NCBI GenBank assembly: GCA_021613535.1
Contig: CP075495.1
Location: 10,168,001 to 10,232,000, forward strand
Direction of reading: 5' to 3'
DNA length: 64,000 bases
Origin: Adineta vaga
Taxonomy: Eukaryota; Rotifera
This document shows, piece after piece, positions 24,851-39,477 of the stretch (its first letter is position 1; each line of letters opens with the position of its first letter). Below the pieces are notes generated by a model. That model saw only the letters and a program-made list of their open reading frames with translations, searched no databases and had not been told where the DNA came from. A program made the position numbers and the translations under genes.

Positions 24851-27800
24851 ATGACATCTTGGAATTCTTCAAGTAGTTGTCATCCATCGTCTTCACATAC
24901 AGGTATATTGCCAGCCTATGTTTATTATTATTCGTATTCTCCAAACTTATATCAATCATTTCCGTCACACGAACAATCGTATGTCATATCAGCAGAACAA
25001 AAACAATCACAACAAATAACAACCGATTATTTTCCTCATCAAAATCAATGGGATATTTCGAATAGTATTGAGAAATCTTCTTATAGAACATCCGTACCAT
25101 TTCCCAGTTTTATGACAAGGGAACGAAATCAATTCAATTTACGTACGAAGAAAAAATATCATCGTCTTGACAATCAACGATCGATACAAACATTATCGGT
25201 CGTAACACAACTCGACCATGATACAAATGAAGAATATCATTCAAATAATGATTTTTCCATAAAAAAGTTTAGCCATATTTTGAAAAATCAGTCCAAAAAT
25301 ATTACTAATGAAGAACTGACAGATATATTACATAAACTTACAAATGTGATGAAGAATTTTGAAAAACATAATCATCAAGAACAACAACATCAATTGCCTG
25401 TTCTAATCGATATTCTTAATGCACTTCTCGATGTTAATTCAGTAATGTTAACATCAGTTTCACAAAATAGTTTTTTTTCGATTTGTCAAAAATATCTGAT
25501 TAATCTACTGCAGCAATGGCATCGACTTGGATCTTTAACAGATGATGAATCTTCTACATTTCGTTCTTTGGTTAAACTAGCTAATATCTTAACCAACAGT
25601 GCTAGTCTCGTACCATCCTGGTTATCTGATTCTACACTACTTGATACAATTGCTACTTGTCTCACTGATATAGCTACCACTGGAAAATTTCTCGATCATA
25701 ACAACAAATATCATTTCAAACATTTCACTCATCTCATCGAAACTTACACTCTCTATCAACAGTATCTCAATCAACATAATCACTTCAATAAAGACACTTT
25801 CATTCAACTACTTCATCCCATTCAACAATGTCTCACTTCCAATCATTTCATCAATACATTTACAAATCTATCTACGACTTCCAATTCTCTCACCACAGTT
25901 CAAAAGTTTCTTCTTCTCAAATCTCCAGCATTTCTCACATCATACAATGGTATGACTTTCTTACATTCTCTCTAGCAACTTCGTCTACTTCTACTTAATT
26001 CGTTTAGGACCAGCATTAGAAGAAACTATGCATCAGCTTTTGTCGACCATGTTGTCACACTATGTCACCATTCTTGGTCAAGCGATGAAATCATGTGCTC
26101 ATTGGAGTCAATCAATGATTCGATGTGTCGAATCAATATTGGCAACGATCAATCATGGTACACACGAGTTTCCGAACAATGTGAAAATGATGAGTGATCA
26201 TTTAGCATTGATTGATCATGTTTTGAAACTGTTGGATGAGCCGATATTGTACAATAATGTGAATGAAACGTTGTCGAATGGCGAGACAATGTTGCTGAAT
26301 AGTGCGATGCGTTTTCTAGTGCTTATGATGAGTGAACCAAATGTACTTGCTCACATGAAAGAAAGTCATGCAGCACAATCATTTCTTCGATTGACATCGT
26401 GTAAAAACGAAGGAGTGGTGTTGAATGCATATACTCTTCTTGCCAATGCCATTCATGAAGATGATATTAAATTGATGCTGAATTTAGATCAGTTACTTGC
26501 AAAAATTATTCAATCCTTGAAATTGACACTAAAAGAAAAATCTGATAAGAAAAATCAAACAAAACAATTGCTAGGAATTCTCAAAGGTAAAAATATTTCC
26601 GAGTTGTTTAGATCAGTCTGCAAAGAGGATAGGTATCAAAGCATATTTATTTTTCTGACATATAAAAGAAATCATTGGAATTCTTTTTTGTAGGACTCGT
26701 TCAACATGATCAAATAAAGAATAAAATTAGTAAACAAAATGTACTTCCATATCTTATTAGTTTAACCAATGAATTAACAGGAAAATCACTCGTATTATTG
26801 TACGAAATCTTATGGTCTTTAACATTTTCTGAAGAGATTGCTAGCGCTTTACGTAGTAACTCGGATTTTCTCGCAAAAATTCAGAGCATTTCTTTAAACA
26901 ATAATAATGAAGCACTGAAAAAAGCAGTTGATGGACTTGTTTGGAAACTTCTAAAAGGTATGATTCATATTTATAAAATACAATACTAGTTTTTATGTAC
27001 ACTTGTATACATATTTTAGAATCGACATTTTTGCAAAAAGTAGCAGACCATGAAATCGAGACGAAAGAAACAGGCTTACAACCAGGAGATAATAAAGAAT
27101 TCATGGCAGCAGATACAACTGGTGATAGTACAACAGCTACAGAAAGATCATATCTATATGATATAATGATATCGTATTGTCATGCTGACAAAGAATTGAC
27201 CTATAAAATATATAAATTCCTCGTTGATCAAGGTTTCAAAATTTGGATTGATCTTGATAATATGTACGGACCAGGTAAAAACATCTTTCTCATTCTATGA
27301 TTAAAATACATCAACTTTCTTCATGTCATGGATTTTTAAGCAATGAATGCAATGGCAGATGCAGTGGAGAATTCAGAATTTGTAATTATGTGCATGTCAG
27401 ATTCTTATAAACAAAGTACTTATTGTCAAGCAGAAGCTGAATATGCTTTTAACTGTAAACGACGATTGATTCCATTAATCATGCGACCAGCTTATAGACC
27501 AGATGGATGGCTTGGTTTCTTAATTGGATCACGAATATATATAGACTTTGGTCGATTTGATTTTGATACTGCATGCGGAAAATTAATGAACGAAATCAAT
27601 TTGCAAAGAAAGCAAACAGTTTCGAATATACTTGTTAATTCATTAGATCATGAAAGTCCTACAGAAACAAAATTGACAATTTCTACACACCATGAAAAAA
27701 ATAGAAAATCATCGTTGAAACCATTATCTGAACAATCAACTGAAAATAAAGATATATTATCATCAGTAATCAAATCCATTCACCGAAGTAGTGATTTTCT

Positions 27801-28197
27801 ACGAAAACACATCGAACAATGGACACCATTGGATGTATTGAATTTTCTTTTGATGCATCATTTAAATAAAATAATACTATTATGCGACGAAATGAATGGT
27901 CGAGCATTAATTCAATTGTATAAAATTTGTGTAACTCATCGACTTCAAGGATATTCGGTACTTAAAGATGAACTAGAATCTGTACATAAAATACAATTTT
28001 CAATGAATATCTATTCAAGATTGTTAACAGCTATCGAAGATGCAATAAAGTCATCAGAAATATTATCCAATATAGAAAAACCAATCGCATTATTACCAGG
28101 CACCACCACTAGCACCTCCACCTCCACCACCACCACCACCCTCAACAACAACAACAACAATACCAATGATAACATTTCCACCATTGTCAATGAATGA
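24851..28197 (+). CDS. ARM-TIR-SAM protein, copy 2 (C-terminal frameshift)
   Basis: This is a tandem paralog of the gene at 20800. The first in-frame ATG is 24851; the open frame begins at a TTG just upstream. It has a Tyr/Ser/Gln-rich N-terminus, a charged linker, an ARM-like helical region, a TIR domain (DIMISYCHADKELTYKIYKF, QGFKIWIDLDNMYGP, and YCQAEAEYA with the conserved Glu) and a SAM-like domain (HIEQWTPLDVLNFLL, EMNGRALIQLYKIC). Introns occupy the same places as in copy 1. The ARM region is uninterrupted. After SNIEKPIALLP the open frame runs into a Thr/Asn-rich tail and stops at 28197. Shifting one base at about 28100 gives APPLAPPPPPPPP and then a tail (SPYDFLVTSN, to a stop at 28375) matching the end of copy 1 (KPYDLVITSN). 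The present end is therefore probably caused by an indel. TIR domains of this type may cleave NAD; that activity here is inference. Confidence 0.82.
25634..26449 (+). repeat. Homogenised block, copy 2 of an 816-base paralogous repeat
   Basis: This is the partner of 21319-22134, with 11 substitutions and no gaps, including an identical-length intron. In this copy the reading continues through AATGCCATTCATGAAGA, which shows the four bases missing from copy 1. Confidence 0.9.
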
Positions 28198-28613
28198 TTA
28201 TCGAATTGAAACTCCACCCATGACATTTACTCCTGCTCCAGATTTAAACAGTCCGTATGATTTTTTAGTTACTTCAAATATATCAGCTATAGAAACATTA
28301 AAAGTAGTGGAAAAACATGGTTCTCAATTAAACATTCTTGATCGTCTTCGTTATCGAATCTTAAATGTGTGCTGAATGTTCTATGTACTCCTTTGTTGAA
28401 ATTTTTTCTATTTTAATGTTAAAATGTAATTTTTTTTTCTTTGATTAAAAGAGTTTGATACAGCATAAAAAGAAGAAGAAGAAGGTAAAAACGAGAGAAG
28501 AGAATTTTGTCAGCAAACATACAATCAAGATGGATAACAAGCAAGGATTGTTCGATAATAAATAAATCATTCAAATAACGAATTTTTTTTATATAAAAAA
28601 TGATTACTAACGA

Positions 28614-31067
28614 TTAGCATTTCACATTCCATTTACGTAGGCAACAATCATTACCACCGGTAAGTAATGTATCATTATCAAGCCAAGCTAAGCATGTTAC
28701 CGGATTCAGAGGATGAGCACCTTAATGAAAAAAGATAAAGAACGTATAAATCAGTCTTTTTTATTATTCAAACTAATATATATATATGTACCTTTAACTT
28801 GCGTTACTTTTGTAATATTTTCAGGTTGATAAATCATTAAATGTGTATCGATAGCAACTGATGCTAATTTTTTACCATCAGGACTAAATGCAAGACCAGT
28901 TATTGTTGCTGCGTGATAACGCCACATATCTCGACTAATGGGATCAAAATTTGGTAATTGATAACAAACAATATTTTTCATATTATCAGCACAAGCAAAA
29001 AATCTTCCATCAGGTGAATAAGCAACACGTACAACAGCATCACGTTGTTCTAATATACGAAGAACTGTTAATGCAGTACCATCAACAGCAAATATACGAG
29101 TTTTACTATCCTAATAGAAATAGACAAATGACGTAGAATTGTTCTTGTTTTATCTCTTGCATTTAATTTTACCTTTCCACCAACAGCAATTTGTGTACCT
29201 TGTGGTAAAACGGCAATTGAAGTTGGTTCAAAGTCTAATGGATGTGTGATAAGAACACCTTGTTGTTCTCGATACATACAAACTGATGAACCACATACAA
29301 GAAAAACGATATTTAAGTCACTAATAGCTACATCACGTGGTTGACCAGCTAATTTCTCGACTCGACTACAAAAAAGAAAAAAAGAAAAATCGTATATTTA
29401 AATTCAAAGCAATGCAATTGAAATTTATCTATCATCTTACTCGTATGATTCCCAAGATGAGTTAAATAGACGAAGTGTATCATCAAGACCAATAGATGCT
29501 ATTAAACCACGTGAATTACTAGCTAACATTTGCACTTGATTTGTATGATTATCACCAGTAACATTGTGCATTTCTCGTCCATCAACATTCCAACGAACAA
29601 CAAGTCCATCATGACTACCACTAATAATTTTCGTACCTTGACTTTCACCACGTGCAACAGTTAAGGCAGTGATACTTTTATTGTGACCCTAGAAAGATCA
29701 TTTGTTATTGTTGAAATTAAAAAGGAAGTCAGATTTTGCAAAGAAAAATAAAAGTTACTTGAATAACACGGCTTGGTTTTGAACTGTTACGATCAAGATA
29801 TGCTATTTGACCAGCAAGTGAAATGGTAAGAATTGTGCTTCCGGACCAAAGACATCCAACTTGTTGATCTTTTAAATCTTGACCAAATGAATAAGTTCTT
29901 AAATGATAAACAAAAAGAAAGAGAAAAAAACCAATTCAATTCGGATTGAATAATTCTCAACTAACTGAACAGCTGATCCTGTTGTAACATCCCAAATCTT
30001 TGCTGTTTTATCACCTGATACTGTTAAAATATAACGACTTGTTGAATCCCAACAAAGACCATAAATTGAACCACTATGAGCAGCTGGAGCACCAATTTCT
30101 GATAAACGTTCACCTGTTTTTCCATCATATAGAAAGATCTATACACAAACAAATCGATTATCATAATCACTGAGAATACGTCTATCATCAATAAACATAC
30201 ACGTCCATCAGCAGCACCTGATGCAAATTTTTCTCCATCAGGAGAATAACGTACAACATGTACAAATTTTTCATGATCAGACATAGTTGTTTTCCATTTA
30301 AATGGTGGTCCTTCAAAATAGGAAACAGCATTATCTTCACTTCCAGTTATAGCACGAAATGGACGTGTCGATTTAAAATCAACGGAATTAATTGCTTTTG
30401 TCATTCCAGATATTTCACCAACGGAATTACCAGCATCAGCAGAAAAAACATGACCAAATCTATGAAATACGAACACAAAAATGAATGCTTTATCTCATCT
30501 TCCAATCTCTTACTTTTCTTTTCCTTCACCACCAACAATGATACGTTGATTATCCGATGTCCAAGCTAAATCTTTGATTGAACCAGAAAATGGTTGAAAT
30601 TCATTTTTTAATAGATGTTCTTTATTATCCGCACCCCAAATACGAACTTTACCATGATTATCTGTAAAAGTAGATCAACTGACTATTACGAAATCTCATC
30701 TATTTAGATAATTATGAACTTACCAGCTGAAGCAATATACGATCCACTAGGTGAATATTTCGCACATTGTACAGTCGTTGAATGTTCTGTGTAAACTTCG
30801 CATTGTGAAGGATCCTATTATAATTCATATTTCCAATCAAATACAATTTTTTCGAATAGAAACATACTTCAATATTACGAATAAAAACACTATTGCCATT
30901 TGTATACAAGAATGTCTTTCCTTTTGGATCAGCACCTAAGACAATCGGTTGACCACGAGTTGTGCGTGGTAATGATGCATAAATAGATGCTAAAAGATAC
31001 GAAAATTAAAATATTTCTTTTATCATTTAAATAACAAAGTTCTCAACTTACCAAGAGTACAACTCAT
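28614..31067 (-). CDS. WDR1: WDR1 / actin-interacting protein 1 (AIP1)
   Basis: This cytosolic protein helps ADF/cofilin take apart actin filaments. From ATG 31067 (MSCTL): [39 protein letters not shown], then WD blades such as [117 protein letters not shown]-like repeats, and [16 protein letters not shown]. It ends in [12 protein letters not shown]-stop at 28614. The repeats fit the two seven-bladed propellers of WDR1, and the length (about 600 residues) is normal. Introns are short. It is tail to tail with ARM-TIR-SAM copy 2. I see no defect. Confidence 0.95.
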
Positions 31068-31510
31068 TCTTCTATTTTCGATGAATAGTTTTGGCTATTG
31101 AAAAGAAAAATCTATCTAAAATAGATTTTTTATTTATTTGGTTATAAACTTTCAAGTAATATATGGGATTTGTTTTTCGAAATAACTTTTATTCACATCG
31201 GAAATCCAATTTGTACATATTGAAAATGAAAGATTTCATTGAAGATAGAGTTTTCTTCCTGATTAATCTTTCATATTCATTCGAATAAAATAGCTTTTCC
31301 AGAAAAAAAAAAGTTCTATCACAAAATCCGTTCTCTCCTGTTCGCTTGTTTATGACAAAAAAATAGTAATCGTAATCATATGAAAATAAATAAATCGTTA
31401 AAATACACACACACGCATATCATATACATTCTTTCTCACCAACCAAATCCCATGAAAAACATTTGATAATAGAAGATTTCCTGTATATAAATATATATAT
31501 ATGTCTAGAA
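31068..31510. other. Intergenic between WDR1 start and PI4K2 end
   Basis: The 443 bases hold the likely WDR1 promoter and the 3' end of the downstream kinase gene, which lies on the same strand. A short (TA)n run is at about 31487-31502. There is no coding content. Confidence 0.5.
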
Positions 31511-33834
<2,324 letters not shown>

Positions 33835-35450
33835 TCTATTTCAAACAAAAACACAAAGAAATTACATCAGATCAATAAGTACGACGAAAATTAAAATTTC
33901 AAAAAGTAAAAAGATAAAATATGGTATGGTTAGCAGCAGTGCAAGTAAAAAGATACCTAATTAGTGATAGTTGAGTTCTTAGTAGTTCCTATATGAGAAA
34001 TTATTTGTTTTGATGACAAAGCAGTTTAGACAAACAAACAGATAAAACGAAGCATGCACTCACTCTCTTACTGCTGCTGGCACTGCTATTGTTCATGATT
34101 GTAAATCTCAGGAATGTTCGTTTAACTCAAAACTAACTCGATTTTTTTGTTTTTCTCTTCCTTGATCGGTCAGTTGCTTGAGGAAAAGTAATTGACGGAA
34201 AGATGATGATAATGAACTGATGTGATGTGGAAATATATGAATCATTATAATCTGGCATTCATTCAAGTTCCAATTGAAAATTTTTCATATTTTTTCTAAT
34301 TTAATCATTCTAGATAATGTTGTTATTTCAGTTTAGAAATAATCATTGAAATAAAGCTTATTTCTAAATTTATACAAAAAACATATTTCCTAGATGGCGC
34401 TACTAACCATCATGAAGTAAAAATAACAACATCATATTTCCTTAAAAGGTAATATTAGCTTTATTTACCATCGTCATTACATTGGAATGCAATGGTTTAT
34501 TGTTAAAAGTCATGAATATTTGACAGTAAAAAATTACCAGAGAAAAATCTATGATGAATATGTTCATTTTACTTGAAAGGCGTATTAATTAAATTGTAAA
34601 AGCATTCTATTGAGTGGGTGATTGATGAAATTTGTTTTTCCTCAATATATATTATTCAATAAAAAACTTGAATCATCATACTTAATGAGATATTTTTTGC
34701 ATGACTTCACATGCTTAATGATCACAGGATAGAGCAAAATATATGTAAGACTTATAGTAAACATGCATTGGAGGGTTGTTTACAAGGTAAATACATCTGT
34801 CTCTTTTAATGAATACGTGTGTTTCGGAAGGTAGAAAAAATGATTGGTACCAGAATGAATATATTTATACGTCACATTGTCGGGCTTTCTACTTTCTTTA
34901 CAGATCAAGCATATATCTCATGTTAAAAATGTTGAATTTTTTATGATTCTTTCCTTAAAGTTGATCATCTACAGAACTACCGGAGATGGTGAACATACAG
35001 AGATCAAAATATTGATTATCGATTAACTTATGGAAATAAGCATTACAAGATTTATACACTAGGTCAATATGCATATTGGTGTCAAACAATGACAGAATAA
35101 TCATTATAAAATATTATCTCAGATCGAATCCTTATTGAAGAAAAACAACGTCTTATATATCCAGGGCAACATTTTACGATTCAATTCAAAATTTCATCAA
35201 ACCGTATTTATTTGCTTGCATGTTTTTTTCTATCATTATCAATAAATGTTGCCGTGCAACATTTTTTCAAGGAAGTGAGCTAGATATACATGAATGTTTT
35301 AGTACAGATCTTAATTGAAATTATTAACAGCGAAAAATTTGAATTTATTCTGCTTCGACAAATCAGCAGAAAAGTAAGAGTTCGATTCCGTATAAAAAAA
35401 GTACTGGAAATTTACTGAAAAGAACAGAATTTGCCAGCTTTTATAGCATC

Positions 35451-35691
35451 CCAAGGGGGAACAAACTGATTTCTGGACTAGAAATCAATAGAAATCAGTG
35501 GAAAGCATTCAAAAGCACAGTAAAATCATTAATATTAATGTTAGAAATTAGATCTTGATTTCCAACGAATTTTATTGACTTTTGAGCAACACAAAAATAT
35601 TGATTTCTGGTCTATAAATCAACAGAAATCACTAGAAATCAAAATGTTTTTTGGAAATCAAGAAATCAAGAAATCAGTTTATTCCCCTTTG
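35451..35691. mobile_element. MITE-like non-coding element with imperfect terminal inverted repeats
   Basis: The left end (from 35451) reads CCAAGGGGGAACAAACTGAT and continues TTCTGG. The right end, read on the other strand from 35691, is CAAAGGGGAATAAACTGATT and continues TCTTG. The two ends are thus near-perfect inverted repeats of about 24 bases. The inside has many copies of AGAAATCA/TGATTTCT in both orientations, so it could fold. Flanks TAGCATC (left) and TATCATC (right) may be a worn target-site duplication. There is no coding capacity. At about 241 bases it fits a miniature inverted-repeat element; the family is unknown to me. Confidence 0.55.
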
Positions 35692-36081
35692 TATCATCTC
35701 TATGTTTTTATGTATTTATTTTCAATGATCGACAGAAATCTTATGGATGAGTTAGAAAATAGTGACATTACAGAGATAAATAGAGATTTTAAAATTTTCT
35801 AGATATTATACTCACCAGTATGAGAATCCTTCAGTTAATAAACGCTGAGAATAAACTCGTTTGTGTCTATTTGTGAAACAGCTGACATTCGAACAATATG
35901 CAATATGAACGCTATATCAATTAAACTGACTTCTTATTCTACAAATCAAATTGTATGTAAAAATATCTTTATTCTCTCTTCTATAAACTCACAATTATAA
36001 GACAGGTCATAACAAAAGTCAAATATATACCATGATTGAAATGTTCTTGTCACTTTTCTTTTCTTCTTGTCTGTATTTGAT

Positions 36082-36089
36082 TATATAAG
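36082..36089 (+). promoter_or_regulatory. Possible TATA box of the TPP1-like gene
   Basis: TATATAAG lies 28 bases before ATG 36117. That distance would put the transcription start only a few bases upstream of the start codon, so the 5' UTR would be very short. TATA-like strings are common in this AT-rich DNA. Confidence 0.3.
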
Positions 36090-36116
36090 CAAAGAATATC
36101 ACTTTCTAACTAACAT

Positions 36117-39100
36117 ATGTTTTTGATTATTAATTTATATTATTATTTCTTTTTGATAAAAAATAACCAATGTAAAATTATATCAACACCACCTATACAT
36201 TGGTTGAAACATTCGAATATACCAGATCTTAATCGTCGAGAATATTTCTATTTTTATCTTAAACAAGAAAATAATCAACGATTAAATCAGCATCTTCATC
36301 GTGCTTCATATCCTAATCATTATCTTTATCATCGTACAACTTGGTTAACACTTGATCAAATAACTGAAATAGTTCGACCAAATTTCATTTCTATTCAAGT
36401 ATGATTCCAAAGAAAAAAAAAGATACATTTTTGTATTTCTTTAGCGTTTATATGATTATCTTTGGAATCATCAGGTTAATATAAATGAATGTCGTCATAG
36501 TCTGGATGGAGGAATTCTTGTTTGTCCAATTGTATTATCAAAAGCAAATCAAATCTTATCAGCAAACTATCAAGATTATCGACATGTAATTAAAAATATA
36601 AATATAACTCGAACATTATCGTTTCGTTTGCCAACGTATCTAGCAAATCATATTGTTACAATTACACCAACAACAGTATTTCCTGATCTTTCATTATTCA
36701 TTAATTCTAAACTATCAAAATATATTCGAAAAAAACGACAAGAAAATGTTTGTTCATGTGAATATTATACTCGACCATGTTATTTACGAAATCAATATAA
36801 TATTTATGAATATCGTGCACATTCATCAACAAATGTAACATTAAGTATTATTGGATTAGCCAATCAATACATCAATAATGATGATACTAATTTATTTCTA
36901 AGACTAATCGATGAAAATAATGAAAAAATAAAACCTCAAGTAAATATTCTTGGTTATAATGATCCATTGAAACCAGGTCGAGAAGCTTCATTAGATATAC
37001 AATATGCATTAGCTATTGCACGTGGTGTTCGAATTCTTTTTTGGTCAATATCAGATATGAACGATCCATTTTCTGATTTTCTCTTCCAACTTGCTAATAT
37101 GAAATATCCACCGGATATTATTTCCATTTCATATGGTTTTTCTGAAACCATCAATGATTATTCATTATTTCAAAAAGCAATTAATCAAGAATTACAAAAG
37201 GCAGCTGCTAGAGGTATTACTATTATTGCTGCAACTGGAGATAATGGTGTTGGAAAAGGTAAATCATTTAGTATTGACAGAGAGAAGAAAATCTGTCCTT
37301 CTTATCAGATTAGATAGATAAAAGTTATTTTGAAAAATTCAATTACTCAATTGTAGAAAAAGAAAAGATTGACAAAAAACATCAATCAAATAACATATAG
37401 CTTCACAATTCCAACTTGATATGTAAGATAATCATTCAGATTAAAACCTTACTCAAACGCTTCTTATCCATATGTTTTGAAAACTTTCTTCGTCTATCTT
37501 CACTAATGTTTCTATATTAAACAAAATGAATTGTTACGAAAGATATTCCTATTGTATAATAAACTACTAATAACACTTGTTAATTTTAATTATTTACAAA
37601 GATAAGTGACTTATGATTAACATATCCCAAAATAGAAATAGATTTATTTACAAAAGCTTTCAGTTTTCATATAAATATTCACTTATTAGATGAGTCTTTT
37701 CAAGTAGAAATATGATCAATATTCTATAAATGATTCGTACTACTGTTAAGAAAGTTCTCCTTATCAGCAATATTGTTCACAGTTTTAAATAGTATTGTTG
37801 CTATATGAGTTCTATGTTAATTACATGTTTGTCAAAAAATATGGCGAGAAAAACAACATTCCTCAATCAAGATTCCCAACATTGTTTGTTCGCCTATTCA
37901 TATGTGATCGATTTCCTGCATATTAATCAAAACTATCTGAACTTTGAGGATAGAAATCTAATTAACTTTCTGTACTCGATAATAATATTGAACCAAATGT
38001 AAAAGAAAGAGAAATATTTAGCGTGACAGAATAGTTCAGTGTGATCGTGATCTGTGATATATAAATATAGATTTCTTTTCTGTTATCACTAACGATCGAA
38101 AATAAACCAACTAACTTCTGCGATTGTCGCGTGCAATGTCAGTTCATTTGAAAATTCTATATAAAAACTAATTTTCTCATTTGTCTCGATTCAGTTGATG
38201 AATGTCATTCATATTATGTCAATTTTCCAGCTTCATCTCCATGGGTTACTGCAGTGAGTAAGGTTTTTCTTTTAGAAATATTACTAAATGACCTTTACTA
38301 GATCGGTGGAACAATGGAATGTTTTGAACGTGGAGCTTCTTTTTCCAGTGGTGGATTCAGTGAGTACAGAAATTCATTATGTTTTCATCTCAGCATATAG
38401 ATTGATTTCATCAGGTGCATATGATTCACAACCAATTTATCAGCAGAATGCTGTTTCACATTATTTAAAAACTTATCAAAGAATATTACCGCGATTAGAT
38501 CTGGATAGCAAAGGGAGAGCAGTACCAGGTATGAAAAGCTAAATATATATTGTAGAACCGATTTAAAATCTGATGGGTTTCTGTTTACATCTTATCGGAT
38601 GCTATGCTATAAAACCAAGATGACCTTGTCGAAAAAGTTAATTAAGGAGAAAAAAATTAAATTGCGTGGAAAACCTTCTAAAGTCATATCTTATGCATGC
38701 TATTTATTCACGAAATGCTACATAGTATCTTTATAATGAAGAAATTAGATATTTTTTTAAAAGACCTTTTTATATTACAGATGAGCTATTCATGTTTCCT
38801 ATGATTGAAATAACATAGGCATGTTTTTCTTCAGATTATAATATTTACAATATCTTCATTAGCCTTTTATGTTGCTTTATATTATAATATACGCAGATGA
38901 GTACAATGAACTTTCTTTCACAAAAAAAGAACATTTTCTTATGAATCAACTTATAAAATAAGACTTTAAGTTGTTTTTCTCAAATTATTTCATTAATAAA
39001 CTATAGTAGAACAGTCTAGTCTATAAATAATAACTCTTTATATTGAATAGTTTCTTTTCCATCAAAAATATTTCCAAATCTATATTCAGATAAAACTTTA

Positions 39101-39477
39101 TAACCGAATAACAATAATTTTGTTTAACATCTTTCGTTTTGTATATAGATATATCTTTACATGCAACACGCTATTTAAATGTTGTCAATGGTATAATCAA
39201 ATCCACTACAGGCACGTCAGCTGCAGCACCAACATTTGCATCTATGATCGCTTTATTAGATGATTATCAACTTCGACATAATCGTAAAAGACTTGGTTTT
39301 TTAAATCCACTTCTTTATCAATATGCATCTGATCTGTTCTATGATATAACTCTTGGTTATAATTCCGATTGCAATACAACTGGTTTTCGAGCAAGTTTAG
39401 GTTGGGATCCAGTAACTGGTTTAGGTACACCATCATTTACTCGATTTCAACGAGTACTCGATAAAATGCATGCTTAG
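36117..39477 (+). CDS. TPP1: Tripeptidyl-peptidase 1-like sedolisin (S53 serine peptidase)
   Basis: This is a lysosomal acid peptidase that removes tripeptides from protein N-termini. From ATG 36117: a hydrophobic signal peptide (MFLIINLYYYFFLI), then the pro-domain (WLKHSNIPDLNRREYFYFYL, TWLTLDQITEIVRP, RLYDYLWNHQVNINECRHS), then the catalytic domain. EASLDIQYALAIARG carries the Glu and Asp of the sedolisin catalytic set. PPDIISISYGFSE, AATGDNGVGKG with the oxyanion Asp, FPASSPWVTAIGGTMECFE, FSSGGFS, GRAVPDISLHATRYLNVVNG and TGTSAAAPTFASM with the nucleophile Ser follow, then GFLNPLLYQ and GWDPVTGLGTP. All key residues are present. The exon borders I used are 37258|38195, 38253|38302, 38359|38415 and 38528|39149. 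Two introns (936 and 620 bases) are far longer than the others. The length, about 530-550 residues, fits the family. Confidence 0.93.

Larger units (their letters stand above)
33835..36116. other. Intergenic between divergent PI4K2 and TPP1-like genes
   Basis: This 2.3 kb head-to-head space has no gene. It contains a probable MITE-like element (35451-35691). A lone sequence resembling a tRNA B box (GAGTTCGATTCC, about 35369-35380) has no matching A box. Both promoters should be here. Confidence 0.5.

Noticed and set aside
35365-35385. Perfect-looking tRNA B box (GAGTTCGATTCC).
   Set aside because: No A box, acceptor stem or anticodon arm at the right distance; a single B box alone is not a tRNA or a supported SINE.
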